DNA from: Clavelina lepadiformis
Taxonomy: Eukaryota > Chordata > Ascidiacea > Aplousobranchia > Clavelinidae
Assembly (NCBI RefSeq): GCF_947623445.1
Contig: NC_135240.1
Location: 22,568,001 to 22,632,000 of the forward strand
DNA length: 64,000 nt
Direction of reading: 5' to 3'
In this document: positions 12,401 through 26,004 of the stretch, piece after piece
Position numbering within the stretch: the stretch's first letter is position 1
Layout of the letters: each line of letters starts with the position of its first letter
Made by a program: the position numbers and the translations under genes
Notes under the pieces: generated by a model
The model's database searches: none
The model's input: the letters and a program-made list of their open reading frames with translations, nothing else
Told to the model about the DNA's origin: nothing

Positions 12401-13410
12401 TACTTCTTTATAACCCAGTTTTAAACAGGGAAGCCTTTCTTCGGTTTTTTTAAAGCGTTTTACTATCGAAATCCTTGAATACTGTAAGACAAAGTGGTAA
12501 GTGTGGCAGCTGCAGGCACAAGAATCATCAATGTGCACACCAATTTTTTTATTTTCATGCCAATTTATAATAAATAAACAAAGAATTAAGGCTTCAATGC
12601 ATGTCATGCATGCCAAAATTTGCATCTTTTCAAGCACAATTTCTCAGCGAAAACTGCCGTACTTTGCAGTCTGGATTGTATATGCAAAACCAACCGAATA
12701 AGTAACAATGAAGATATAGTTACCATTTGTTATAATAGTTTCTTTATTAGTCGATCATTTTAATGCACCTTAAAAATTAAATAGCTCGCAAGCTTAAAAC
12801 ATTTGGGCATCACTTCCATAATTTTTCTCTATCACCTCACAAACCTTTTCCATTCCGTCATTTATGTGGGATGGCAAAGATGCAAGAGACCAAACTATAT
12901 CATTTGCTTTTGCCCCAACAAATTAAGATCAAGAATTGTGGAATTATTAGATGATAATTTTTAACTTCTTTATATTCAGGCCATTACATTGGTGACAAAA
13001 GTACAAGAGACTCTATTTCCCGGTAGTCATTTAAAACTGACATCAAAATTTTTCTAATTTTTCGTTTAATCATTGTGTATACCTGCATACCGTAGGCTAG
13101 TATTCCAACAGTACCACATTTATGTACGTTCTTCTGGATTTATAACACCATTTGGGAACAATAACACTAACACATTCGTCCTCATTAAGTTCAGACAATT
13201 AAACTTACGACTATACAAGACTGTGACTAAACATTTTCATAAGCTATAGTCTGATAGTACAGTTATTAAGTGTCACTATAGCCTGAGCTATACTGTACTT
13301 TACTAATTTGAAAAACAGTATCAGTTAAAATAGTATAAAAATAGAAAGCTTTCACTTGGACACTTATCGTTAATGAAAACCGGCCATACCTGTTGCCCGT
13401 AATACGCCAT
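9424..13410 (-). CDS. PEF1: Peflin (penta-EF-hand domain protein 1), short N-terminus
   Basis: Calcium-binding PEF-family protein. Vertebrate peflin pairs with ALG-2 (PDCD6) and acts at ER exit sites and as a CUL3 co-adaptor. Coding exons: 13390-13410, 10594-10756, 10195-10338 and 9424-9653, giving 185 aa in consistent phase. Canonical EF loops are visible at residues 28-39 ([12 protein letters not shown]), 65-76 ([12 protein letters not shown]) and 95-106 ([12 protein letters not shown]). Two degenerate C-terminal EF-hands follow, including MGFNVSP and the C-terminal dimerisation hand. The segments [16 protein letters not shown] and [11 protein letters not shown] match peflin better than ALG-2, although EF4 ([13 protein letters not shown]) is ALG-2-like. 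The vertebrate Gly/Pro-rich N-terminal domain of about 110 residues is reduced to MAYYGQQPGFGGAP. The seven-codon first exon fits phase and motif but is separated by a 2.6 kb intron, so an extra small exon there cannot be excluded. Confidence 0.9.
10757..13389 (-). other. PEF1 intron 1
   Basis: Intron of 2.6 kb, much larger than the others in the gene. It is AT-rich, with no recognisable exon encoding the missing Gly/Pro-rich repeats on the minus strand and no clear transposon. Short open frames near 12232-12701 lie on both strands without homology or splice support. Confidence 0.5.
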
Positions 13411-14249
13411 CAACTGAGTGATTTGTTCAACTTCTTTCACCAGCTTCAGATGAAAACACTTTTTCTCGATTTCGTAGACAAGCTTCTCTTGGAAGAAACA
13501 AGAAAACAGTTCATAGCATTATTTCATATAGCCTACTGACTCGTCCGGTTCATAGAAATTTTACCCAATGCGTACTACATACAGTATCAGTGCAGGAGGC
13601 TTTCAAATTTCAATACAAAATATAATTAAACAAAAAAAATTTTTCAACTGATTAAGAAATAAAATAAGAAAAAAATATTAGTTAATATACTCAAAACATC
13701 TAGATAAGAAATAAAAAAAAAAAACTATACTGTACAAGAATTCGTTTTAACTTAACCAGGTAATTCCAAACAAGAAAAAAAAGGTTGAAAAGTACCACGA
13801 ATGAAATTTATCTTCATGAATAACCAGAATTAAACTGGTAACGATTAACTCCTCTATGGACTTCTGCCTTGTCGCGGCAGAGGAGCTTGAGTGCCTCAAC
13901 GAACTTTGATCTATACTCGAGGAAACTTTGTTTCCAAAAAAATACCAATACCAGGTCAGGTCGAAAGCAAGAGGTCAGACTAAAAGTGCTCAAAAAAACA
14001 TGAATACGCACAGGGATGTTAGTCATACCGCATCGTCTGTCGCGCGGATTAACAAGAAGGGCGTTTGAGTTTTGGGCAGAGGACCTCGTTCAAAACAGGA
14101 AGCGGCATTCTCCCCAACAAGTCACCCAAAAACAAAAACCCAACAATGCTTTCGCTTCGTGTTTGAGGCGGTAACTGGGGACAGCGTAAAGTACTTGCAC
14201 TCTTGGAGGTCTTACGCGTATTTGCTAATGATTTTCTCAAAAGCTAACA
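13411..14249. other. Upstream region of PEF1, no gene seen
   Basis: Contains A-rich runs (13620-13780) and short open frames on both strands between 13814 and 14302 that I could not relate to any family. It should include the PEF1 promoter. Confidence 0.4.
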
Positions 14250-14740
14250 GTAGGAATTTGGAATGTCCTTTCTCTAACAGGAAAGGAGTAGAAACAGGTT
14301 GAAGAAGCCAAACGGTATAGCTTAGCTTATTGTTGGCATTTCTTTAACAAAGCATTGTGACTTCGGAACTGTTCAACTGGCTAATGGGTGGAAACTTAAT
14401 TTTCTACTTTGATGTAAATTCAAGTGTTTCTGCCCAGGCGAGGATGTAGTTTCTCACAAGTCCCCCGGCTGGCAGATTATGTTGATGTATGGATTTCTTT
14501 AGGAGATCGAGTACGTGCATTTTGAAGCAAAGCTAGAGGGATAAAGGCTGCTTTGTAGGCTATACAGGTATACGCCATAAATTCAACGTCGCAATATCTC
14601 GAGTTTGTTGATGAAGTGGAGGCTGCCATAAAGAGGTTGGCACCCAATAAATCCACAATTCTGTTGGAAGACTTCAATGCACATAGGTCTTCTTAAAAGG
14701 GTATTACTGGAAAGAATGGTAATGTAAAACAGAAAGATTC
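14250..14740 (+). pseudogene. Decayed LINE (non-LTR retrotransposon) endonuclease fragment
   Basis: Translating all three plus frames recovers, in order, broken pieces of the apurinic-type endonuclease domain of a LINE ORF2. They are GIWNVLSLTGKE then KQVEEAKRYSL near 14253-14325, FGTVQLANGWKL near 14361-14400, SPRLADYVDVWISLGDRV near 14460-14515, and VYAINSTSQYLEFVDEVE leading to ILLEDFNAH near 14565-14690. The intact family reads WNVRSLTGKG, GTVEL, SPRLAD, VYAPN and LLGDFNAH. At least three frameshifts and several stops interrupt it. The catalytic GDFN has become EDFN. No reverse transcriptase follows, so this is a 5'-domain relic. Confidence 0.75.
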
Positions 14741-17175
<2,435 letters not shown>

Positions 17176-17177
<2 letters not shown>

Positions 17178-17181
17178 TAAA
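17176..17181 (+). terminator. CMAS poly(A) signal overlapping the stop codon
   Basis: AATAAA begins at the second base of the TAA stop (17175-17177), implying an extremely short 3' UTR for CMAS. Confidence 0.6.
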
Positions 17182-20100
17182 ATGTACAATTGGTATTTCA
17201 AAATAGCCATCCTTACTAGGAAATAGTCAGCCACTGTTTCACTGGGAAAATTGTAGGTTTACGCATTAAGGTATTTTTCACTGCATTTTGTTAACCGAAC
17301 TTAGCCTAAATGTTAGGCCATAACAGGAACCTAATCCTATTCCTAGCCTACATTAATCTAACCAAAGCTTACATAAATTAAACCCTCAATAGTTAGAAAC
17401 ATCCTTTTATGTATACATACCTAAAATAACCAAATACCCTATCTCCAAACCTAACCGCTTATCTTTAACAATGGGCTGCATGACTTACTGCACTTCCGGT
17501 GAAATAGTCAATTTCCATAATAAAAATATTAGTAATAGTTGTTTCTACAATTAGCTTCTTTTTGTTTCTGTAAAGATACGCCTATGACTCGTCCACATAG
17601 CAAGTTTCCAGGTAAATCGAAAACCGGTGTTGGCACCATAAACATTTTGATGAATTACGAAAAAGAGTAGCGCATCAGCTGATTCTTACGGATCGACTCA
17701 GTCTGTTTCTTTTGCGGCCGAGTAATGTAGCCCTATTGCTTGCAATAAAAGGCGAAAAATTACACATGCAAGTATGAAAAAAGCCTAAAGAGGTGACCGA
17801 GGAAAATATTTGGTGTTTTATCTATATATTCAATTTTAACAACGAACCTAGTCAAATGGTGTAGTGTAGTAATCAATATATACAGCACAATTTGCATTGT
17901 GACATCTGAAGTTTCACTGTGGTACTGAAATTTCGGTATGAAGAGTTACATAGGTCCACCATCCTATCTACTCAAATGTCAAAGGTCAACGTGGAATAGG
18001 TGAATGGTCGAATCACTGTAGAGTGTATAGAAATTTTATTGCATTCGTATTTTTAATTAAAAAAGTCGTTGCCGTGACCATAGCTTATACATGACGTAAA
18101 TAAACTTATCGTCATACCGTTAACGTTATAACACCGTTAGCAGTTATAATACAGAAGTAGAATTATCACGAAGATTTTTTCGAGTTGCTTTGCGAGTCTT
18201 TATCGCAAACAGTTTTAATGCGTTCGGTCCTGAGTCACGATTTACTTATGACAAATAATGAGCGTTTCCTTTGTGTAATACTTGCTTGAAGTATTACACA
18301 AAAACCATATTCGCCATAAAGACCGCGTACCCTGGCGGCTGTTGTTACTAATATTAATAGCGTAATATTAATATAATAATAATATATTAATAGCGAGGTA
18401 CTATTGAAGATGATAACTTGTTTTGCTTCTGACTCGGTGGTATGAGTTCCCATTCCTCAAACGGCATGACTATGCTGTTAGTTGCTTAATTCTGCCAATA
18501 CATATTACTAAATGATAAAATTCCCATTGTATTTATTAATTATCAGACACAAAGGCTTACACCTTTGGGCAAAGCTTACTGCATGTTACATAGCGCAGTC
18601 GTAACAAGTGAAAGAGTAAAAGGGTAAAAAGGGAAGGTTGCAAACATTACAACAGTATTTGTATGGCACATCAGTTCAATCGAGGTAATTTATCTGAACG
18701 TTATTAGGGAGAATTTAAGCTTGGTCAACAACTGAATGCAAGATCCCAAAATAAAATTTCAGCATTTACACAACAACCCATGACTCGTGACGTAACCGTC
18801 ACACAGTAATATATGTATAATATGAAAACAAAAGTTTGTCGGAAACATCTGGCCGCTTCACAGACAGCGCGAACCAAAGCATTGCGAAGCAACAAAGCAG
18901 CCAGCAGGCATGTCATTTAAGGCTCATTTGATGTACAAAACTCGTAATGGCCGATCGCTCTTTTGCAACCAGCGAAAACTGACTGACAGAAAGGAATTTT
19001 GTGATAGCTCTGTAGTTTTTTAGAATCTTAGTCTAGAGACAGAATATGACAGAGCAAGGCATTCCAACTATTTTTGCCTTTCGGATCACTTCACATGCCC
19101 TTTAGAACAGGTGGACCAATTTGTTTCAATCTTTGCCAAAAAGGTTGACTTTTACTTTAGCACAGGCTGAAAATGTTGCTTAGTTAAAGTTAAACAATAG
19201 TTGAACTTGAAGGTTTTAAGTTAAAATCAGTTTTAAGCTAAAACTACTACTGTATATATTTTATAAGTTGAACAGAGATTGCTGAATATGCTAGTGCGAT
19301 ATATACCTACTTGGCAAGCACAAAAACTTCGTCGAATAGGGTTATAGTGATTACAGTATGAATACTAGTAGATTCGACAACCACTGTTGCGTAACGTAGC
19401 AATGCTTTTCTAGGAACTGCAACATTTCTTTTTATAGCTTTCAACGTGTTCGTGTTGTCTTTGAGCGAAGTGCTAGCAATCCAGCAGGCTGATAAAGTGC
19501 GCATTTCAATGAAAATTTATTGGGCATTTGTATCACTACAACATAGCTTGCTTGATTCAGTTTCAAAGTTAAGCTGAAAGAGCTCCGGGTCGCATACAAT
19601 TTTTTGCACATGGCCTGAAGTTGAAACATGCTGACATATAGTATACCAGCCTATAGAATACTAAAGCGTATTGTAGGCCTACTGGAGAATTGTCTCAGAC
19701 TAAGCTAGCTATTGTGTTAATTATACAATATTCTTGACAAAACGTGCAACAGTTAGTTGCAAACTGAATCTCAATTACATTTGTTTTTGACAAATATGAA
19801 GTAACTGAATAAGTACATTAACCAACAGGGAACCAGCGACGAGGTTTGGTAGCAGGTTTGGAGCCAGCGACGAGGTGATTAGTAGCAGGTAATGTTTAGT
19901 TTCAGCATAGGAATGTCACAAAGGGTAGTACTGTACATAAACTAGTGAAGCATTCTTGTTTTTCCGCTGTTACCGGACTAGGCTAGAGCCAAAAGCCAAG
20001 GCTGATCTGTGCTGTACGTTAGCATTTACATTAACCAGCACAAATACACCTACGGAGGCTACGGTAAGATAGACTAAGCTTATTTAACGCAACACTCTGT

Positions 20101-20460
20101 ACTTGTCTGTAACAGAAAACATGCTATTCATACTTGCTCCAAATAGACCCTTTCCAAGTTACCGCCACCATTCTCTTTGGGGGGCAAGATTTTTCAAGCC
20201 CATACTTAACAACGGAAATTGTCGACCCACTTTGATTGTTTTTTAAATTGCATGCGTATCTGCGGCTTGTTACACAGGCTAATTTCGTTTGGCATGTCAA
20301 GCAGAGTGTATAATCCACTAGAAGTAAACACAAACCGAATTATTACATTCAAACGCGCCGCAGATACCGTGCAAACGTTTTTGCATTTTACGTCCCATGC
20401 TTCGCTGACCTCGTAACGTTACTTCGTATCGAACTAGTTCAGTGCGTAGGATCCAAACCA
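17182..20460. other. Gene-free stretch between CMAS and the repeats before CYP4
   Basis: No supported coding region. It holds a pyrimidine/adenine-biased, CCTAA-rich patch at about 17280-17460, a perfect 14-bp hairpin at 18270-18302, an AT-only patch at 18345-18395, and a two-copy imperfect direct repeat (CCAGCGACGAGGT...GTAGCAGGT) at about 19832-19890. Confidence 0.45.
18270..18302. repeat. Perfect inverted repeat, 14-bp stem and 5-nt loop
   Basis: TTTGTGTAATACTT at 18270-18283 is exactly complementary to 18289-18302 across the loop GCTTG. It is too short for a typical microRNA precursor and is not next to a gene end that would make it a terminator. Confidence 0.6.
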
Positions 20461-20665
20461 CTGTAAAATAAGAACTAGATAACACATTTTCAAATTTTTT
20501 TTATCGCGTAAAGGAATTCATATGCAATTCACCTGAACGAAATCTTTACAACCCAATGGGCAATGGCCAGAACGCTTGTTATTTAAAACGTATCCAAGTG
20601 GGTCAACATTTTTCATTATTAAGTATAGGCGATTGAAAAAATTTTGCCGCCTGGGCAGTAACTCT
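20461..20665. repeat. Dispersed repeat family, copy A
   Basis: Shares long collinear similarity with 25129-25322 and 42440-42552. Shared blocks include TAAAATAAGAA, a T-run, GTAAAGGAATTCATATG, CGAAATCTTTACAA, CCAGAACG, and TTTCATTATTAAGTA followed by GGCNAT-like sequence. No coding potential, poly(A) tail or RNA polymerase III box was recognised, so the class is unknown. Confidence 0.65.
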
Positions 20666-20948
20666 GAAAGAGTCTATTCTATACGGAATACCTGTGTCGT
20701 TCCTATTGTTTTTTATTGTGACGTCATAATGTCCGCCATCTTTGTCATGATTAAGCGATAAATTTGCGTTTTATGGCACTTATTTATGGCAATAACTGCT
20801 TAACCAATACATATTAATACAAATCCTTTTACCAGTATATTTACTGACAACCCTCTTCGATTTAAGGCCAGTTTGTTTCTGAACTTACCCCTCACTTTAA
20901 GTATGGCAAATTTCCGAACGAATTTTAAGGCCAAACCATCATCTATCA

Positions 20949-21267
20949 CAGGGCTTCTCAAACTATAGGTCGCGACCCCGTTTGGGGTCGTGAAACAAAT
21001 TCAACTTTTATGAATTGAATTGTTTTTTTTTGTTAACTTCTTATTCGCCTTCCTGTTTCCATTACGTGGTTCTTTTATTACTGTACAATTGCTTTCGAGG
21101 ATTGTGTACATTTGTATGATTTCGCCATTGACAAAATGATCACTTGAGATTTGTGATGGAACGTTTATTGTTTTTACATCATTAACGTGTAGGCTACCCA
21201 TCAAGGGGTGACATAGAAATTTCTTTTTAAAATGAGATCGCAGAATAATAAAGTTTGAGAAGTCCTG
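20949..21267. mobile_element. Non-autonomous hAT-type transposon (319 bp)
   Basis: The left terminus CAGGGCTTCTCAAACT is mirrored by AGTTTGAGAAGTCCTG at the right end. It is flanked by a near-perfect 8-bp target duplication, ATCTATCA (20941-20948) and ATCTAACA (21268-21275). CAGGG...-type ends with 8-bp duplications are characteristic of hAT elements. A short inverted GGTCGCGACCCC / GGGGTCG motif lies just inside the left end. No transposase fragment is present. Confidence 0.82.
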
Positions 21268-21457
21268 ATCTAACATATGGATGTTTGTAGGTATAGTTTT
21301 GTTTGTTTGCGCTGGTTGAACATTAATAGTCGTTCATATGATTTGAACAAAACCTTTCGCGTTAAGAGCTCATTTAGCTTTTACTTTCTCGCAGACTGAA
21401 CAACGTTTATATAACGACACTGTTGTAGGTATTGTAATCGATAAGTAGCATAAGAAA

Positions 21458-23423
21458 ATGAGTATAGGTGTACTTGCTGCGGTTTTTCTACTTTCGACGT
21501 TGCTTGTAACGTACTGGAAAGAAATCAAAGAGTTTCTGAGATTCAGAAAAATGATAGCTAAATTGCCCTCTCCTAACATTCCCACTTATCCGCTTATTGG
21601 ACATACTTATAATTTCGTGGGAGATGCGGCTTATTTTTTTCATTACATCTCGAGCATGGCAAAACAGTACATAATGGAGACGAAAAATAAGTTAACTATT
21701 ATCTGGCTGGGACCTATGCCATTACTAATGGCCTTGCATCCAGATACAGCAGAAGTCATACTGAAAAGTTCAAAGCACATGGAAAAATCGTACGTGTACA
21801 CTTTTCTGCACCCTTGGCTTGGCACAGGACTGTTAACAGCCGGTGGAGAAAAATGGAAACAGCGGAGGCGCCTCATTACGCCTTCTTTTCACTTTGATAT
21901 CTTGCAAGATTTCCTTGACGTAATGAATGAACAGACGCAAACAATGATTTCAAAAGTGGACGAAAAATTCAAATCCGGACAAAAGGTGGACATAAATAAG
22001 GTAGTGACGATGTGTGCGTTGGACATTATTTGTGAAACGGCCATGGGGAAGACTGTAAACGCCCAGTCAAATTACGATTCGGCTTATGTGAAATCACTTT
22101 ACAGGTAACTCTTGTAGTTTTAACGCTAAAAACATATACATGTTGAAATTAATCTTTCTGCTTCTTGCTGTCGTTTGATATGAGTGGTAAAAAAATGCTG
22201 CAAACGTGATGCCTAACGTCCGTCAAGCCAAAGTAAACTAAACATCGTCGATACGACCTCGTTAAATTTGCCCGTCCCTGTTTGCACTGTGTATATGTAT
22301 AGAGTTAACGCCATTGTTTAAATATCGTAGCACAAGTGTGGTAAATAATTTGTAGAGTTTTTGACATCTTGCCTGATTAAAAGCGTTTTTGATCATCAGT
22401 TTTACTTACTTCTGTAAGCGGAATACCGTAAACCTCAATTTCGATACGTTAATAGAGTCTATCGGTATATTTTTTCAACCTGATTATTAATAAATATAAT
22501 TAGTCGCTGCTATATTCGTTAAATCAAAATTAACCCATCTTTATTCTCTTATGCACAGGTTATCAGAAATAATCCAACTACGTCAAAAAACCCCGATTCT
22601 GTGGTGGGATTTCGGATTTGAGAAGTTGAAAATCGGGTTGGAACACAAAGACTTGCTTCGTGTTTTGCATGACTTCACGAAGAGTGTCATAACACAGAGA
22701 ATGGAGACGAACAAAAGCTCCAAAGTTACTAAACGTATGGCGTTCCTGGATGTCCTTTTGCATGCCGTCACTGAAGACGGTGAAAAGCTTTCTTTGTCGG
22801 ATATTCAGGAAGAGGTTGACACTTTCATGTTTGAGGGCCATGACACCACGGCTGCTGCAATGACTTGGGCCATTTACTACATCGGAAGTCATCCGGAAGT
22901 GCAAAAACGGATACATGATGAATTGGATAAAGTGTTTGGTGATGACGTGGATCGCAACCCCACCATGGATGAATTAAAGAGGCTTCAATACCTGGAGCAG
23001 GTCATCAAGGAGGCACTTCGCTTAAGTCCGTCTGTGCCATTGATTGCCAGGGTTACAACGGAAGACTGTGAAATGGATGGATACTTGATACCCAAAGGTA
23101 CCCAGGCCGCAATTTTCATTTACGCCCTCCATCATAATCCTGAAGTTTGGGAAGAACCGGAACGTTTTGATCCCGATCGTTTCAACAAAGAGAATTCTAT
23201 CGGGAGAAATCCGTTTGCTCACATCGCTTTTTCCGCCGGACCTCGAAATTGCATCGGTCAACGTTTTGCTCTTCTGGAAGAAAAAGTTATCATTTCCAAG
23301 CTACTCCGCCGGTATGTCGTGGTATCACACAATAAAAAGGAAGACATACGGATGGAAGGTGACTTGATTCTCCGTCCAGCCGATCCACTTAACATCAGCT
23401 TGAAGTTGAGGAGTGATGTGTGA
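21458..23423 (+). CDS. Cytochrome P450, CYP4 family (CYP4V/4F-like), two exons
   Basis: Haem monooxygenase; CYP4 enzymes typically omega-hydroxylate fatty acids and related lipids at the ER membrane using P450 reductase. Coding exons 21458-22104 and 22559-23423 give 503 aa, the usual P450 length. An N-terminal membrane anchor (residues 3-18) is followed by a Pro-containing hinge (LPSPNIPTYPLIGH). The C-helix reads GGEKWKQRRRLITPSFH. The I-helix reads EVDTFMFEGHDTTAA, in which Glu308 is the CYP4-type residue that can bond covalently to haem. The K-helix ExxR is KEALR, PERF is PERFDPDRF, and the haem loop is FSAGPRNCIGQRFA with Cys447 as the iron ligand. All catalytic motifs are intact, so the enzyme should be active. 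The C-terminal half is closest to remembered CYP4V2, but subfamily and substrate cannot be fixed from sequence alone. Confidence 0.95.
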
Positions 23424-23858
23424 ATGAAAATAATTGTTTTTTGCTATGGCGTTGGGCAATTTTATTGACATTTTGAATCTTAAATCCATATGTTTCTGAC
23501 TAACGTTAGACCGCATGTCCTCTTGTATTACATTAACCTAATGCTTCTATGAATTTTCAAACTAAACTGTTAATTTTTAAAAAAACCTGTGGCGTTGCTT
23601 GCTGTATACTACAGGTAGCATAACTGGTTCTCTGTTACCTGTCTTTCACGAACAAACCAATGGTATAGGCGAAATTTATTGGACAATGTTTATCGAAAAA
23701 TGCCTCAAGCGTTGCATTAATGTGTATTGTTTTGTGTGCCTGTGTATAGCATGATATTTAATTAATTAGTTTAATTTACGGTGAATTAATTTATTTTTAA
23801 TACAAAATGTCCGTTAGGGTAGAAATATTTGTTTTCATCTGCAAAAAAAAAACAGCAA

Positions 23859-23864
23859 AATAAA
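23859..23864 (+). terminator. Probable poly(A) signal of the CYP4 gene
   Basis: AATAAA about 435 bases downstream of the CYP4 stop, the first canonical hexamer seen on the plus strand there. Confidence 0.4.
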
Positions 23865-24239
23865 CAGGAATGACTTCTTGTGACTTTACTAGGCATATGA
23901 AAAATAAAAAAGAACAACAAACGCTAAAACCTGGCATTAAGGTTTACATAAAATAAGCTTTAGAAAAACGTACCTGTTAAAACCTTGAAATAATCGCATT
24001 AAATATGAGCAAAAGACGTGCGTGTGACACGCTTTAAATACGGTAATTTTTTGGCAACATTCCGTACGTCTTTCAAACAAGCAAATATGGAACCAGTATT
24101 CATACCACAGTGATAACCAAAGCAGAGGAAATTTTCAATTTTTGTTTTTTTTCCAATGGCAATTTGTTTTTGAATTTAGATCCAATCAGGATTGGAAGAA
24201 CTTCTAATAGAACCCGATAGCGTTTTATCGCTTTAGATC

Positions 24240-24978
24240 TAGGGCTGCAAACTCGACCACTCATTTACAGCGATCTCTGGTTGGTAGATCAGTTGTCTGC
24301 CTCGATAACTCCGCTTCACCTGACTTCCATGAAGGCTACGTGTCTTTCTTTGCCAGCACTAATTGCATACAAAAAGCAACATAAAATCTCAAACTAAAAC
24401 ATTTATTCAAACTTGTGAGCACAAGCATTTATATAGCACGCCCAATGATAAATTATTATAGCCTATGTGAGGAATGCCCCATGAAGTCTGGAAAATTAAA
24501 TGGTTAATGCCACATGGCATGTCTGTGTGGCATTAACCGCCACACTTTATTAGAGTTCAAGTTCGAACTTGAGTTCACAACGTTATTACAAGTCCGAGTT
24601 TAACTTTTAGTTTTGTATTTTCAATCTAGTGAGTTCAAATTAAAATTCGAGTTCGTCAGAATTATTTAGCTTAAATTCGAGTTCACCTAAAAGTCGACGT
24701 TTTCTGTTCATTCATGGAAGTTCACTGTAATGGAAATTGCAACAAATTGAAGAAATTCATGCTGCATTGCAATTCTTATCACAAGTTGTTTTTATTTTTT
24801 CAAGACTAGGCAACTCAGCTCGTTACTCCACCTCGATCAATTTTTTCAAGTTCGATTTCAGGAGTTATTTTATTTTTTAGTTAAAGCTTGAGGAAAAAGT
24901 CAGAAATTTTTTTCGTGTTCAAGTTTGATAAAATAACGTTTCGTTTTTTTCGTGTTCAAAATCGAATTTGCAGTCCTG
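24240..24978. mobile_element. Non-autonomous hAT-like element (about 739 bp) with internal GAGTTC-rich repeats
   Basis: The left end TAGGGCTGCAAACTCGA is mirrored by TCGAATTTGCAGTCCTG at the right end (14 of 17 matching). Flanking 8-mers TTTAGATC (24232-24239) and TTCACATC (24979-24986) match at 6 of 8 positions, consistent with a decayed hAT target duplication. The interior repeats GAGTTCAAGTTCGAACTTG-type words between 24554 and 24690. It also holds a perfect 13-bp hairpin (GGTTAATGCCACA, 24502-24514 with 24526-24538). No coding capacity. Confidence 0.65.
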
Positions 24979-25128
24979 TTCACATCATAGATTAGATATT
25001 ACATTATATTCAAATGTCATGAAATGAAAAGTCTCTCTTCATTTCCGATTTAGGGGATTTTTCATGCATTCGAAAGCTGGTGGCCGCATGAGGTATGAAT
25101 GACAGTTGTGGTGAGTAGATTCAACCCG

Positions 25129-25322
25129 CTATAAAATAAGAAATAGGCAATATATTTTCAATTTTTTTTATTCGGTAAACGAATTCATGTGCTACTCGCC
25201 TGAGCGAAATCTTTATAATCCAATTCCCAGAACGGTTGTAATTTAAAAAAGAATCATAGTGGACAATTTCTATTATTAAGTAGGCTATAAGCAATAGCAA
25301 AAAATCTTGCCACCCACAAGGT
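25129..25322. repeat. Dispersed repeat family, copy B
   Basis: Collinear with copy A at 20461-20665, sharing ATAAAATAAGAA, TTTTCAATTTTTTTTAT, GAATTCAT, GAGCGAAATCTTTA, CCCAGAACG, and TATTATTAAGTA followed by GGC. It is more diverged than A is from the copy near 42440. Confidence 0.6.
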
Positions 25323-26004
25323 AACTTGGAAAAGAGCTATACTCAAGGCCAGAATGCATTTTATTGTTTATTTTTCTGCATTGTGTGTGGGGGAACGAAA
25401 AATAAATAAAGAGTGAACATCTGCTTTTTTAGAGATACATTTCTCCTTGAAGTTGGCATTGGAGTCATGGAGTACAGAAAGCACAGACTAGAGAAAACTC
25501 GGGTGCAGTTACCAGTATGCTTTGCACTGTGGAGTCAGCGTGACTCTTTTAGGAAAAGTTGTGTACTCTTGTATTTCTATATAGTTTATTCTGTGTTGAT
25601 GCAATTTTAGCTTTTTTCCTATTCGATTCAATAGTATTGTAATTGATTAATTTTATACTAATTCACAAACTAAACGCAATTTTTGGTTGTCTAAATTCTG
25701 TAAATAGGCATACTCATAGGGTAATGACGAAAAATTAACGATTCGATTGCACAACTACATAGATGTACTGTAATGTAATAGCAGGACATTGTAGTTAGTA
25801 TAGAGCATTGAAGTGATACCAAGTTGTGCAGGGCATGTAGGCTAGGTTAGCTACAACTGAAGGTGAAATATAAAAAAACCTGACTCATCATTTCCTTTCT
25901 CAGTGAATTAAGTACCTGATACTGTAATCAAACAAAGCACACAAAATTTTGCTTGCTTTCATCACATTAAACATATCAAGACATATTCTTCAGTCCTTGG
26001 AGAA
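25323..26004. other. Upstream region of POLR2H
   Basis: No supported coding region. The sequence acatattcttcag ending at 25992, twelve bases before the POLR2H ATG, resembles a splice acceptor and may be where a 5' UTR exon or a spliced leader is joined. Confidence 0.4.

Noticed and set aside
12232..12701. Overlapping short frames on both strands in PEF1 intron 1
   Set aside because: Low-complexity translations without homology. They do not resemble the Gly/Pro-rich exon that might be missing from PEF1.
14049..14302. Opposed 63- and 76-codon frames
   Set aside because: No family match. The right part overlaps the LINE endonuclease relic, which explains it better.
18270..18302. Perfect hairpin as a microRNA precursor
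   Set aside because: A 14-bp stem with 5-nt loop is far shorter than a pre-miRNA, and flanking sequence does not extend the pairing.
24502..24538. Hairpin GGTTAATGCCACA / TGTGGCATTAACC as a stand-alone MITE or RNA
   Set aside because: It lies within the larger element bounded by TAGGGCTGCAAA ends and is better read as an internal feature of that element.
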